Position numbers and translations under genes: made by a program. Shown piece by piece: positions 37,201 to 47,504 of a stretch of 64,000 nucleotides of DNA; positions within the stretch are counted from its first letter, which is position 1; every line of letters begins with the position of its first letter. This DNA is from Linanthus parryae (lineage: Eukaryota > Streptophyta > Magnoliopsida > Ericales > Polemoniaceae): assembly GCA_023055425.1 (NCBI GenBank), contig JALGPY010000003.1, forward strand, positions 68,122,991-68,186,990. Direction: 5' to 3'. A model generated the notes under the pieces. It searched no databases. It worked only from the letters and a program-made list of their open reading frames with translations, and was not told where the DNA came from.

Positions 37201-38246
37201 TTCTTTATCTTTTATAGTCATCAACATTAATTTTCATAAGTACATTCATTAATTATATATTTGGGGGTTACATGTCATGTTTCCATTCAATCATATTAAA
37301 TAACTATCCTTTTCCTATAATATAGAGGTTTCCTTGACATATACCATCAACATTTTACTAAATTGTCGTTTCCCATAAGGACAATGAAAATAGGGTGAAT
37401 GGAGTTGGAGATCTGTAGTATTAGCTACCCCTACATTGTAGTGGGACAGGATGTCTTTGTACCCTTGCCAAATACCCTGATCACCTGACTCCCATGGGAG
37501 AGAACATGTTATTAGATGTAAGATCTGCGCCGCATGTTGTACCAGTTTGCAACAGTTTCCTTACCTGTGGTTGTTTGTCTTAATCTTTCAGATTGGGCAA
37601 ACAACATTCCACCTCTTTGTGTTTTCTCCTCAACTCATAACCTACCTATGGTTTTGAAACTAATCACTATCTGGTCTGGTCTGGTCTGTATGGAATTAGT
37701 TACATGTTACTCTTACCTTCTCCACCTTCTCCTCTCCCAACAGAAGTAAGCCCCCGAAAATTTAAACTATCCCATGTAAAGGGCCATGGTTGTTTAAAAT
37801 TCAGATCTATATTATTCTTTGTAAATTGCATAATGTAATGGGCCTAATAGCAAAAAGTTCAGACTTTCAGCCCTATGATTTCTGCCCATTTGACCAATTA
37901 ATGGGTTGGAGCTGAAGTTATTGTTGGTTTATTGAAGACTTCAACATATACAGTTTGTCTAGCCTCGATAAACTAGCAGCAGTCAATCACCCAAGAAAAT
38001 GTAATGGAACTGATAAACAGTACTGTATCTGCGAAGTCACGATAGGTCTTCGTGATTAATTTCCCTCAATATATATTATTTGTTTTGTAAACATTATAAG
38101 CGAGTGGCACTAAGCAGGGTTCTTGACATCTTTTTTCTCAGGTGAATGTTACAGCTGACCACCGAATCGTGTACGGGGCTGACTTGGCGGCCTTCCTCCA
38201 GACCTTTGCAAAGATTGTTGAGAACCCAGAAAGCCTGACAATGTAG
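28210..38246 (+). CDS. LTA2: Plastid pyruvate dehydrogenase complex E2 subunit (dihydrolipoamide acetyltransferase), six exons
   Basis: Exons: 28210-29088, 29830-30021, 30124-30211, 30329-30399, 30501-30584, 38142-38246; all introns are GT-AG and phases join, giving 472 aa (about 480 in Arabidopsis LTA2). Residues 1 to about 45 are Ser-rich with basic residues, a plastid transit peptide. A lipoyl domain follows, with the lipoylated lysine K89 in ESDKADMDV. An Ala/Pro-rich linker leads to the peripheral-subunit-binding domain (about 174-212, TPFAKKLAKQHKV, GTGPFGRI) and then the acyltransferase domain to the end, with H445 in ADHRIVYGAD. The enzyme transfers acetyl groups from the E1 product to CoA in the plastid, feeding fatty-acid synthesis. 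Tyr in place of the usual Asp after the histidine motif is, as I recall, normal for plastid E2. The last intron is 7.6 kb and full of repeats. Similarity favours LTA2 over the EMB3003 paralogue. Confidence 0.95.
29137..29766. mobile_element. Probable hAT-type MITE in intron 1 of LTA2
   Basis: The ends CATAGTTGTG and (reverse complement) CATAGTTATCAC form an imperfect terminal inverted repeat. Flanks GTGAAGAT and GTGAAGTC agree in six of eight positions, suggesting an old 8-bp duplication. The ends are rich in GAATCG motifs in inverted arrangement. 630 bp, non-coding. Confidence 0.5.
33729..35099. mobile_element. 1.37-kb element with long terminal inverted repeats, MULE- or hAT-like
   Basis: Left end GAACAATTGACACTTAA matches the reverse complement of the right end, and the similarity continues inward for more than 100 bp with gaps (shared inner block CAATATCA(C/T)AAATTAG). 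AAAATATA stands immediately outside both ends (33721-33728, 35100-35107), an 8-bp duplication candidate. The interior is CCA-rich on the left and GGTGG-rich on the right. No transposase. Minor frames inside are low-complexity and not called. Confidence 0.65.
35157..35222. repeat. TATACG/TATATG microsatellite
   Basis: Alternating ATACGT and TATATG units in intron 5 of LTA2. Confidence 0.8.
35931..36408. mobile_element. Tourist-like (PIF/Harbinger) MITE
   Basis: 478 bp bounded by TTA on both sides (35928-35930, 36409-36411). The terminal inverted repeat is CAGTGTGTTTGG versus CACTATGTTTGG. Inside, GGTGAGAA motifs on the left face TTCTCACC motifs on the right, so the transcript could fold on itself. 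Non-coding. Confidence 0.75.
36701..36960. repeat. Tandem duplication, period about 134 bp
   Basis: Two copies start AACTCG(A/C)AACTC and share GATACTCCACGATGAGTGTT and GGTACATGGA. Diverged by roughly a fifth by eye. It lies in intron 5 of LTA2. Confidence 0.75.
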
Positions 38247-39308
38247 ATTAAGATGTGGTTTCCAGTTTAGAGAATGCAGAAGTTAGAGGAGGGTTTCAAT
38301 TGGACAGAGTGCGGCTAAGTAAACTTCTGGGGGTGAAACTGTTGTATTTTATAATTCATTCCTTTCAACTCGCAGACATATAGCAGCAGTTTTGAAATAT
38401 AAATATGCCTGAATTGTTGGCTGTCTTTCTTTCGTTATCGTCTTCCTCTTTAGCAATTAGATTTCAGCTTTTGATCCTGTGTCGTAATAGCTCTTTCCAT
38501 ACGCTTATTTCTCGTCTTCCTCACCGTGCACTTACAACACTCCTCACTTTAAATTCTTCATATACCTTTAAGGAAGCCACTCTAGCCCGTCCTTGCTTGG
38601 TTGATATATTTTCATTTGTTTCTTTCATTTACCGTCGCTAAAGAATCATGTTTCAAAAGGAACTGATGCAATTATGCAAGCAGGGAGATATATGGGCTTT
38701 CATCTCTTTGGGGAACTCATGGATATATGGGCTTTCATCTCTTTAGGCAACTCGTTCTACACCGTTAGAAATGGTCATCAAGCTTAAGAAGATGCTCATG
38801 TCTGAAAAAGACCATTTTTGATAGTTAGGTTCTGCTCCATGTTCCAGTGACCAAGTCTTTAGCGAACAACTTGCATTCTGATCAACAAAACACACACACA
38901 CACATTCCCCATTCTATAACATAACAAAGAAATCAAAACCTTAGAGGGGGACGTGTATTCCCTTGTAGCCACCATCTTTAAGCGGAAAATCTTGATGGAG
39001 GAACATGGTTCGTGAAACAAGACCAAAAACAAAATTACCTACTTGCTAAAAGCTGTTAGTGTAAGCTTGTGGATACATATTCTTCTTACAAAGCTATCTA
39101 TGATACAAAAAGGTTTGGTAACAACAATGGTGATGTTTCCAGGCAAGTAAATCAAACTTGATGAATGATTAAGCTTTATAGGGCATCGCATCATGGCATT
39201 TTTCGTTGTATTAGACTTACTGAATGCCACCACATCTAAGGATTCACACGATCAACAAGCAGAGTCGTTCGGCGTCTAAAAAAGTCCCCTCTCCTTTTAA
39301 TATAAAAG
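38247..39308. other. Intergenic space between two convergent genes
   Basis: LTA2 ends at 38246 on the plus strand and the ACD11-like gene ends at 39309 on the minus strand. The region should contain both 3' untranslated regions and polyadenylation sites. ATATGGGCTTTCATCTCTTT occurs twice near 38695 and 38727. No further gene seen. Confidence 0.6.
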
Positions 39309-42300
39309 TCACCAATCCAAGCTGATATTCCTGAAAAGGTACAGCTTATCGACATACTCTATGACCGGGAGCGAGGCTTTGATGTACCTCCTCATTTCCT
39401 TTTCTGCTGATTCATCTGTGACAAGAATGGCAGATTCAGAAACATAAACCAGGTCCAGTCTCCACGGAACATAATGACATTCTTCATAAAGAAAAAGCAT
39501 TTCACTATGTCCACGGTCGGTTATATATTCCAGGGAGGTAAAAAGAAGAGAAGATTGACAATTTAATCAATTTAGAACGATGTATTTAACCTGTAAGGAA
39601 GAAATATTAATTGTTTTGTATGGAATGATATGAGATGTATCTGAAAAGGAGCTTAGCCTCTTCCATATAGAAGATGTCTGGTGGTTTGTTGAGATTAAAT
39701 ATACTTCTAATGATAGATACATGAATTTTTAGAGTTTCTATCAAAAGAAAGTATCACATCACTGAAAGAAGGATCCACTTCTTCAGCATAACAAGTGGAT
39801 CCTTGTTTGCAGTAATTCAGCATAACAAAGCCTTCCTTATCCTTTTCGTGAGCCTTGTTTACAGAGCCTAACAAGGCGTGAATAGAGGTTTAACTTGGGA
39901 TGTCGAAGATCCACTTCTTGGGCTTTCACTTATACGAGTTTGTTACGCTGATTCAACTGGTACAATCTAACTTTATAGCTGGGGAGTTTATTATGTAGAT
40001 TAGGTAGCGGCGGATCGTTTCCTGGTGGCATTTCAGTTATTGTTCTACCCATACTTAATCACAACTCTTTATCATCATTGAGTTACCTGAGGGGGTGACC
40101 AAGGTTTGGTTAGGTTTAGTGTTTCGTCGTTCCTTTCTTTTTTCACCAGGAATGAAAGTATGTGTTTCATCATTCCTTATTCCCCAGCATCTTTGTCTTC
40201 CTCCATGACAGATATCTATTCTTCTTTCTTTCTTTCACGAGTTTTACTTACTGATTTGGACAATATTTGCGATACTTAGGCAAATATTAATGCACAATGT
40301 GCTTATCTTGAGTCTCATCAATTTAGCATCATCATAATCACGAGTCATTGGTCTTGCATTGGCTCTACTTCTATGGGAGATTCGATAACATAGAAATCCA
40401 CAAAAATATGATGATGTTCCACTGCCTACAACCATAGTAATTGGTTGGGTCGGTTTCTTCTTCGCAATCCCCTTTCGTATACTGACCTTTTTTTATGGTA
40501 CTCTTGTATGCTACTTCCAGAGCCCTCTTCCCCCCTGTCAAACAACTCTATTAGGTGGTGACCCCCACATGTCAGTCTCACTATGTTGAACCGTGATGGT
40601 TTAGCCATTAACCCTGCTTTTAATACATGTAGTCATAGTTATCAAAGTTTGACATGTACCATGTATCAATAATATGACCTTACATATAGTGTATCGTAAT
40701 GATACAGACAATTCTTAATACTAAAAGAAATATAGTGACCCTTATACTGAAAAATTTATGGATTGTAACTAAATTACTCTCATAGGTTGACCAGGTAACT
40801 GACAACAGGTAAAACATTGTTATGTGTTTTATTTTACACTGCTCATTTTTCTGATGTAGCTAATGTTTTTACTCCGATATGGATTGGTCAGGTATAACAT
40901 GAAACTAATAAAAAATATTAGTACCGTTACAAAATCAGAATACAAAAATTAGCGATTTGTAATCAGCAATATTCATCTTTCTTCGTCGTTTCCATCAGTT
41001 TCACTCAGATCTTTTATCTGGTATCTTTTTCAATTTTTTTCCTCTCAAGGACAGATCAACTACAAAGAATTCAAAATAGTAAGGTTGAGCAAAGCTGGTG
41101 AAGTAAGACAAGCTAACAAAATCTTCCTATAAGCCATATAATATGAAGTTCTCTATCAATCGGTTGGCGAACCCGACCCACTTCAGGGCCTAACGTATCG
41201 TGCGATACATAATATAATACGTTTTGGACATGTTTCGCTCGAACAGTTCGATACACATTCATTTGCGATACAACCATTGATACGTATCGAGTATTGAATG
41301 ATACTGATAACAGATCATGTAGCTAACCATGATTTTAGTACATGTAGTGATATCATGTGGGTTATTGAGGTGAACATCTACTTAGGGCACATGCCTTTCC
41401 TGGTTCCATCTTTTTGTATAAGTTGCTCAAAGAACTAGAGAGACAGATTTTGGGTTGGCTGGTCCGGTACCGAGTATTGAAGTGAACTTGGGAGACAAAA
41501 CAAGGTTGACTTAGAAGAAATCCATCTTTCTTCTGTTGGGGTAAGCTGGTTCTTAGTGAAACCGATAGTTAAATAAAATTACCTTAGTTCTCTTTACGCT
41601 CGGATTGTACAACAAATTGGCTGTTTATCAGTTTGTCTGTCTTTGAGTTTCTTTTCCAGACAAAGTAACTCACTGTCTATATAAGGAGTAGATAGTCGCT
41701 AACAGCCAGGTGTTTCTCTTACCATTGTTAAGATTCCATTGTGTTTGGTCTTTCATTTCCACTTTCTGTCTCCAAATTACTTTCACGAGATAATTAATAC
41801 TTCTATTGACATCATTCAGTTGTCTGTTGTTTCAGCCGCTAGTCTTATATGTGCCCTCCTGTTATCTTACTCTCTTAGGCGTCTTTGCTGTTACTCACTA
41901 CCCCCGTTTCTCTAGGATCTTCCCAGTTGACTTTTTTCCACTATTCACTGGGTCACTTTGACCCGGTGATTTGATTATCAAAACGATGCAATTTTTTGTT
42001 AATCTTTCCGTTGTGTTGTAGAGTAAACTTTACGCTACAACACCATATAAAAATTACCAAAAACTTGAATCGTTTTGCTGTCCAAATCACTTGGTCATAC
42101 TTGAATCAATTTGTTGAAAAGTCAACTACTCCAATATACTATGTGTGGTTTTCAACAAATCTCCATTATTCCACATGAAATAATGTTTATCCATTCAATT
42201 TGAGGCCCAGCTTCTACTTATTCTGTCATCTTTATTTCACAACATTACCTCCATTCTCTTTCATCCCCATTTCTGCATCTGTCGGCTTTACACCATTACA

Positions 42301-44508
42301 ATTATTCTTTTATAAATATTATCATAATTAGTTCTAGTAGTGCCCTTAGGCACTAGTTTCACCGGTCCTAATTTCCTTGCCCAAAAATTGTCCAGACTTT
42401 TACCAGCACATGCCAGGCAATACTAGAAACACATCTTATTGGTAAAACACCCCTAATACAGATGGAGATACACTGGTCCATGAATTAGACAGCAAAATTG
42501 GTACACCAACCTTCAGCACAGACTATACTGCAGCTTTTAAATGTTATTTATGATAATAAGGTCATGTAGTGAATGCTTCAGAGTTCTCCTGTCTGGGCAC
42601 GTCTGAAGTTTCTGAAAACCGGAATCCATGAATTAGAGAGAAAAATTGGTACACCAACCTTCAGCACAGACTATACTGCAGCTTTTGAATGATATTTATG
42701 ATAATAAGGTCATGTAGTGAATGCTTCAGAGTTTTCCTACCTGGGCACGTCTGAAGTTTCTAAAAACCGGAATCCATGCATATGCATGGGTGCTTTATGT
42801 TGTCTTTGCATTTTTTTGTGTGTGTAGCAGTCTTAAGGTAACTAAAAGTACTGGGTGCAAGTAAGAGATTAAAGGGTGGCTGCTGGATTGGCATGAAGAA
42901 ATATATGTTTTCCAGTTTTTTATGAGTTTAAATGGGTATGCGACAACACAATTTGGAACTTCCAGTAGTTCCGATAGGTGCCTGAAGGATAGATATATAA
43001 TACAACTAGTCTACTAAAAATTACCTCGCAAGGTATCTGTTATTTGTGAAGGAAGCCTTGTCAATGGTTGCAATACAGATTAGTTTTAACATATCTTGAT
43101 CTACTTATTTACTGTGTGTCTATGGTTCACCAAAGGTCCTGATGCTTAAAGAATTGATTCAAGGCATGCCTTGCTTCAGTTATGGACACAATGAACCAAC
43201 TTCACAATTATAAACGGGATAGTCTATTTCCCAAATAACAGAAAATCATAAAATGAATTTAACTTAGTCAGAAAAGATGAAAGACTAACCGGTCTCATTC
43301 AGTCTCAGAAGTAGCTGTTCTCTAGTTGGAAGCGCACACATTCCAGCATAAACAGCTGTCCTGACTGTCCATGTATGATATGGCGCACAAACTTGTGCAT
43401 AAGCTGTTGAAGCTGCATCCTTCAAAGAATCGAACCTGTGGTAAACAAATTAACATGAGTCTCTGTTTCCACTGATGAACAATGACAATGCAGAATAAGT
43501 AGAGGAGGAGCAATGAAAATAACTTAACTGTAGAGGTGATCTAAGAATCTTTAGAAGTGTTTTTTATAGGAAAGAATCTGTAGTTTTCATAGTAAACCTA
43601 AAAGAAAGGAAAATTCAAGGCTCAAATTTCTTAGACTGTTAATTTTCTGAAAGTAGCTAGCAAGATGAGATTTAGGTGAATGGTTGTAGATGAGAGACTT
43701 CACGTATGTTTCGTCAGAAAGTTCCTACTTGACTTTAAGGAGGTCGCTGTGATTGACTAATTTAGCTACGATATGGTATGAAAATTTGGTGATTTGTAAA
43801 TAAATATTGTAGTGCTAATAAGGATCTACAATATTATGAAAAAATTAACATATTTTCCTATCAATTGTTAACTAAATTGGTCGGACAAAGTGGAGAAACT
43901 TAATAGTGCACGGAAAAGATACCAGTAAATAAAACCATTGAAAAAAATTAAAGAAAGCACACGTGCGCTATGCATACAATAAATCTGGTGAGGTTAGCTA
44001 ATAAGAGGATGCGCAGAAGAAAACATACTCTGGAGATATGAAATTAGCGAACAGCACTCTAACAAGATCAAGCCCCTGACGAACTCTGCGCAGATTACGC
44101 GAAAGACTCCCCGGAGATCTCACAGTATCATTATCAACATCAAAATCAATCACTTTGTTCAACGTCCCGTGTCTCTTCGATGCCTCCTCCAGGTCACGCA
44201 GCTGAAAGAAAAAAAATCCAAATTCAGCCTCAAACAAACAAAACAGAGAACAAAAATCGATTACAAGAGCGTTAAAATCGGACCTTGGAGCAGTACTCGT
44301 ACTCGGCGAATTTGAAGGCGATGCCGAGGCAGCCGAAGAGGACGGAGACGAGAGAGCATGCATCGCAGAAGGGCTTCAAACGGAGGTCGTCGGAGCCGAG
44401 AGACCTGGAGAGTTCCTCGAAGGCACGGGCGATGGTGCAGAGAGGCGTTACTTTGCGGTCTTCTTCTTCTTCCTCTTCTTCGACGAAGACGGAACCGCGG
44501 TAAGCCAT
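39309..44508 (-). CDS. ACD11: ACD11-like glycolipid transfer protein, four exons
   Basis: Exons in transcription order: 44508-44284, 44201-44029, 43435-43290, 39415-39309. GT-AG sites fit and phases join, giving 216 aa (ACD11 is about 206). The protein is one GLTP domain, an all-helical fold that moves ceramide-1-phosphate-type sphingolipids between membranes; loss of ACD11 in Arabidopsis causes runaway cell death. Landmarks are GCLGIAFKFAE, then K75, R110 and R114 in SRNLRRVRQGLD, H153 in APYHTW, ALPTREQLL, and the C-terminal YVDKLYLFRNISLDW. The usual Asp of the ceramide headgroup site is Glu (E71). An acidic insert of seven Glu follows the N-terminus. Intron 3 (3.9 kb) carries repeats. There is no signal peptide or membrane segment, so cytosolic. 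Confidence 0.92.
40634..41315. mobile_element. Probable hAT-type MITE in intron 3 of the ACD11-like gene
   Basis: Flanks CATGTAGT (40626-40633) and CATGTAGC (41316-41323) agree in seven of eight bases. The ends CATAGTTATCA and (reverse complement) ATCTGTTATCA are similar. Internal GATAC-rich sequence is present on both sides. The terminal motif resembles the element at 29137-29766. 682 bp, non-coding. Confidence 0.5.
42478..42780. repeat. Tandem duplication, period 148 bp
   Basis: Copy 1 starts CCATGAATTAGA at 42478, copy 2 at 42626, and a partial third start follows at about 42775. The copies differ at only a few positions, so it is younger than the other tandem duplications here. Intron 3 of the ACD11-like gene. 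Confidence 0.85.
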
Positions 44509-45108
44509 GGCGGGTGGATGGAATTATCGAACTTGGTGATGAGAGATGTTGGAAAGTGATCCGTTTTGCTTGCAATAATCGCTTCGTCCTTCAATGGCGA
44601 TGAAATGTAAGGCCATTGATTTTTTTGGGTTCGCTAGGGTTGCGGTCGACCTAATAGAAACGACGAAGCCCCCAAATTTGCAGAGAGAGAGAGAGAGAGA
44701 GAGAGGTGGAGATGAGTGGGAAGCCTCGTCTGTGGTAGGTTTAGGTTTACCCATTCTATTTTTGGCGCCAACGAGTCAAATATAGCTTTGAACGTGAACC
44801 GCACCCTGCAAATAGTTGCAGCCAGTTTTTTTTTGGAAATTGGAAGGGAAGGGGAACTACAAGATTATGGTAAAAATCGGTTCTAAAGGCTGTCAATGGG
44901 TCGCTCTCAACCCATAACCGACCCGAACTGTTGTGGTGTATACCCGGACCATGAGAACCAAATCCGGGAATAGAACCCACGAACCCATAATCTATAGAAC
45001 CGATATTTATTGGTCCGGATATGGGTATTACCCTTTTACCCAACGGGTAACCCAGAAACATTCTTTCCCATTGCAAACAAAAGCACCCTTCCAAATATCT
45101 CTCCATTC
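44509..45108 (-). promoter_or_regulatory. Upstream region of the ACD11-like gene
   Basis: A GA microsatellite (44682-44705) gives a CT-rich tract on the gene strand about 175-200 bp before the start codon. CTGTCAATGGGTC near 44889 could be one end of a hAT-type element whose other end is near 48390. No other gene seen. Confidence 0.4.
44682..44705. repeat. GA microsatellite
   Basis: About twelve GA units upstream of the ACD11-like gene; on the gene strand it reads CT. Confidence 0.9.
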
Positions 45109-45203
45109 GGCTCCGTTTGGTTGGTGGTAACACATTTTCCTGTAAAATGTTTTCCCTTCTTTTGGTGTTTTGGTGCTGTTTGGTTGGGGAGGTAAAATGT
45201 TTT

Positions 45204-45676
45204 TGTTGGGTTTGACTTTAATCACTTTAATTGGCAAAGGTGGACTTGGGCGGTGTCACAAGCATGGAAACATTCCATGTGTTTTGTGGCGGTGGAAATT
45301 GACTAACTTGGCTTGCTTGGAGACCAAGTTTGATTCATATTAACTTGGTATTTCCATGCCACTATTTATAAGGGCTTTGTTTTGGTATTCACATATACAC
45401 ACGGCAGTTAGTTTCAAAAGGGTTGGTAGTGCGTGTGTCTGGTGGGTTTTATCGGGTGGTCGCCGTGGCCACGGCGTGCATTGTAATCGGGTTCTATTCT
45501 CAATAAAATATCTGGTTTTGGCCGTGGAGGTAGCTAGCGGGTTCGTTATGAATTCGTTAGTGAACCACGTTAAATATCTGTCTCGTTCTTGTTTTCGTCT
45601 TGTCGTTCTTGCTCGAATACCCCCAGGTTATAACAAACTGGTAACAGAGCTCTGAAACAGGAGTTCTGTTACAACA
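45204..45676 (+). repeat. 5' LTR of the small LTR element
   Basis: 473 bp. The segment after GGTTATAACA also contains a primer-site-like GGTAACAGAGC, a possible older LTR end about 40 bp inside the present one. Confidence 0.85.
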
Positions 45677-46703
45677 AACTTGTATCAGAGCCAGGTCAGG
45701 GGATCACTAGTTTTAACAAACTGGTATCAGAGCGAGGTTTCCAAGATCCGGGTGGAGCCAAGAGCTAGGGTTTCACGTTTTGGTGGAACTCAAAGCTAGG
45801 GTTTCACGATTCAGGTGGAGCAGGCTATCGGGAGGTTGGGTTTTGAGATTCCGCCAAGAACGATGTCTGGTTTGGCGATCAAGATCGATCTGTTCGTGAG
45901 AGAGACGCAGGTACACCCACAATCTGAAGCCCATTAGGCATGCAAGGGATCTGGCAAATGCTGCACGCATTCGGTACTGGCGCGAATCTGGCGGTTCACG
46001 CGCATCTGGCGTTCTGGCGATTCACGTTCAGGCACAACCCGACTCCCTGCATGGAGCATCTGGCGTGTGAATTAAATCTGGTTCTGGCTCATGCGTTGCA
46101 GGAACTCGTTGGAGTTGGAGCAACGACATGGAGCATCTGACGCGTGAGATTTTTGGCACGCGCATCTGGTTCTGGCGCGCATTCTGCACGAGGTCTGGTT
46201 CTGGCGTGCATCTGGTTTTGCGTGTACCATGACACGTATTGAGCTCGCATCTGGCGCGATCTGTTTCTGGCGAGCATCTGGCGCATCTGAGGCATACGGG
46301 GCGCATCAGGAACGGCAAATCTGTTTGGGCACTTGTGATTAGGTGCATCGTGTCTGGTAAGTAATCACATCTGGGCTCTTGTCGTGGTGCATCTGTCTGA
46401 CGCAATTGGGCGCATCTGGAATACATTTGGTCCTGCTTTCTCAGTGAATGTATTCGAGTCTGGTTCTGGGTGGAAAACTTGTTTCTGTTTCAGGAAGTGC
46501 AACCACACCTGGCGCATTCGTTGCAGGAATGCATGGTAGTTGGAGCAACGATTTGGCGATTCGGGTTTCGCTTACAGATGCGGAAAATCTGTACGGGGAG
46601 GCGTGCTCGTTTCTGGTTATGGGAGACGCATCCGTTTTTGGTTTGAGGAGAGATCAGGTTCCGGGTTCAGGTTGCTGACAAGATTCAAGTCAAGGTGGAG
46701 ATT
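45677..46703 (+). other. Internal region with degenerate GCGCATCTGG-type repeats
   Basis: From about 45930 to 46440 the sequence is made of recurring short words such as GCATCTGGCG, ATCTGGTTCTGGCG and GGCGCATCTG in irregular order. Open frames on either strand (for example 46028-46426 minus) follow from this composition. I see no domain and do not call a protein. Three primer-like GGTATCAGAGC variants lie at 45620-45735. Confidence 0.6.
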
Positions 46704-47182
46704 TGTTGGGTTTGACTTTAATCACTTTAATTGGCAAAGGTGGACTTGGGCGGTGTCACAAGCATTGGAACATTCCATGTGTTTTGTGGCGGTAGAAATT
46801 GACTAACTTGGCTTGCTTGGAGACCAAGTTTGATTCCTATTAGCTTGGTGCTTCAATGGCACTATTTATAAGGGCTTTGTTTTGGTATTCACATATACAC
46901 ACGACAGTTAGTTTGAAAAGGGTTGGTAGTGCGTGTGTCTGGCGGGTTTTATCGGGTGGCCTCCGTGGCCACGGCCACGACGTGCATTGTAATCTGGTTC
47001 TCTTCTCAATAAAATATCTGGTTCTGGCCGTGGAGGTAGCTAGCGAGTTCATTACGAATTCGTTAGTGAACCACGTTAAATATCTGTCTCGTTCTTTTTT
47101 CCGTCTTGTCGTTCTTGCTCGAATACTCCCAGGTTATAACAAAATGGTGACAGAGCTGTGAAATAGGAGTTCTGTTACAACA
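46704..47182 (+). repeat. 3' LTR of the small LTR element
   Basis: 479 bp, the mate of 45204-45676, followed by GTTTT. Confidence 0.85.
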
Positions 47183-47504
47183 GTTTTCCTGTAAAATATT
47201 TTCCTTAAAATAATGTAAAATGATTTACACATTTCAAATTCGTAAGCCATTTCCCGGAGAGTGAAGGAGCACAACTACTCATACTAACACCTCCACCACC
47301 ACTACCACCTACCTCCACCACGAACCATCACCACCACCCACCTTCACATCCACCCATCACTGCCATCTCCTTCACGGCCCACTGTTTTTGCAAGAGTCAA
47401 CGAAACACAGAAAATAATTGTAGGGAAAACTTTTTCACACCAAACATTTTTACGTGTAAAATATTTTTCCTTGTAAAACATTTTACTGCGAACCAAACAT
47501 AGCC

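Larger units (their letters stand above)
30585..38141 (+). other. Intron 5 of LTA2, 7.6 kb, repeat-loaded
   Basis: It begins GTAAGT and ends TTTTTTCTCAG. It contains a long-TIR element (33729-35099), a Tourist-like MITE (35931-36408), a tandem duplication (36701-36960) and a TATACG microsatellite. 30590-33720 holds no gene I can recognise; a weak primer-site-like CTTTGATACC lies near 32295. 36961-38141 is also blank. Confidence 0.75.
45204..47182 (+). mobile_element. Small non-autonomous LTR retrotransposon (TRIM/LARD-like), 1979 bp
   Basis: LTRs 45204-45676 and 46704-47182 run TGTTGGGTTTGAC to TTACAACA. GTTTT flanks both sides (45199-45203 and 47183-47187). A primer site resembling TGTATCAGAGCC follows the 5' LTR, and a purine tract (CAAGGTGGAGAT) precedes the 3' LTR. 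The internal 1027 bp has no gag or pol. The best alignment of the LTRs shows several percent divergence. Confidence 0.88.
45109..47504. mobile_element. TIR element (MITE) interrupted by an LTR element
   Basis: GGCTCCGTTTGGTTGG (45109) and the reverse complement of the right end (GGCTATGTTTGGTTCG, ending 47504) form a terminal inverted repeat. Inside are inverted TGTAAAATGTTTT-type motifs. TTC adjoins both ends, a possible 3-bp duplication. Without the inserted LTR element and one GTTTT it is about 410 bp. Confidence 0.6.

Noticed and set aside
44261..44575. Arg-rich frame overlapping exon 1 of the ACD11-like gene
   Set aside because: A shadow of the GLTP exon in another frame.
46028..46426. 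132-codon minus-strand frame, Cys/Arg-rich
   Set aside because: A by-product of the GCGCATCTGG-type words; no domain, and similar frames occur on the other strand.
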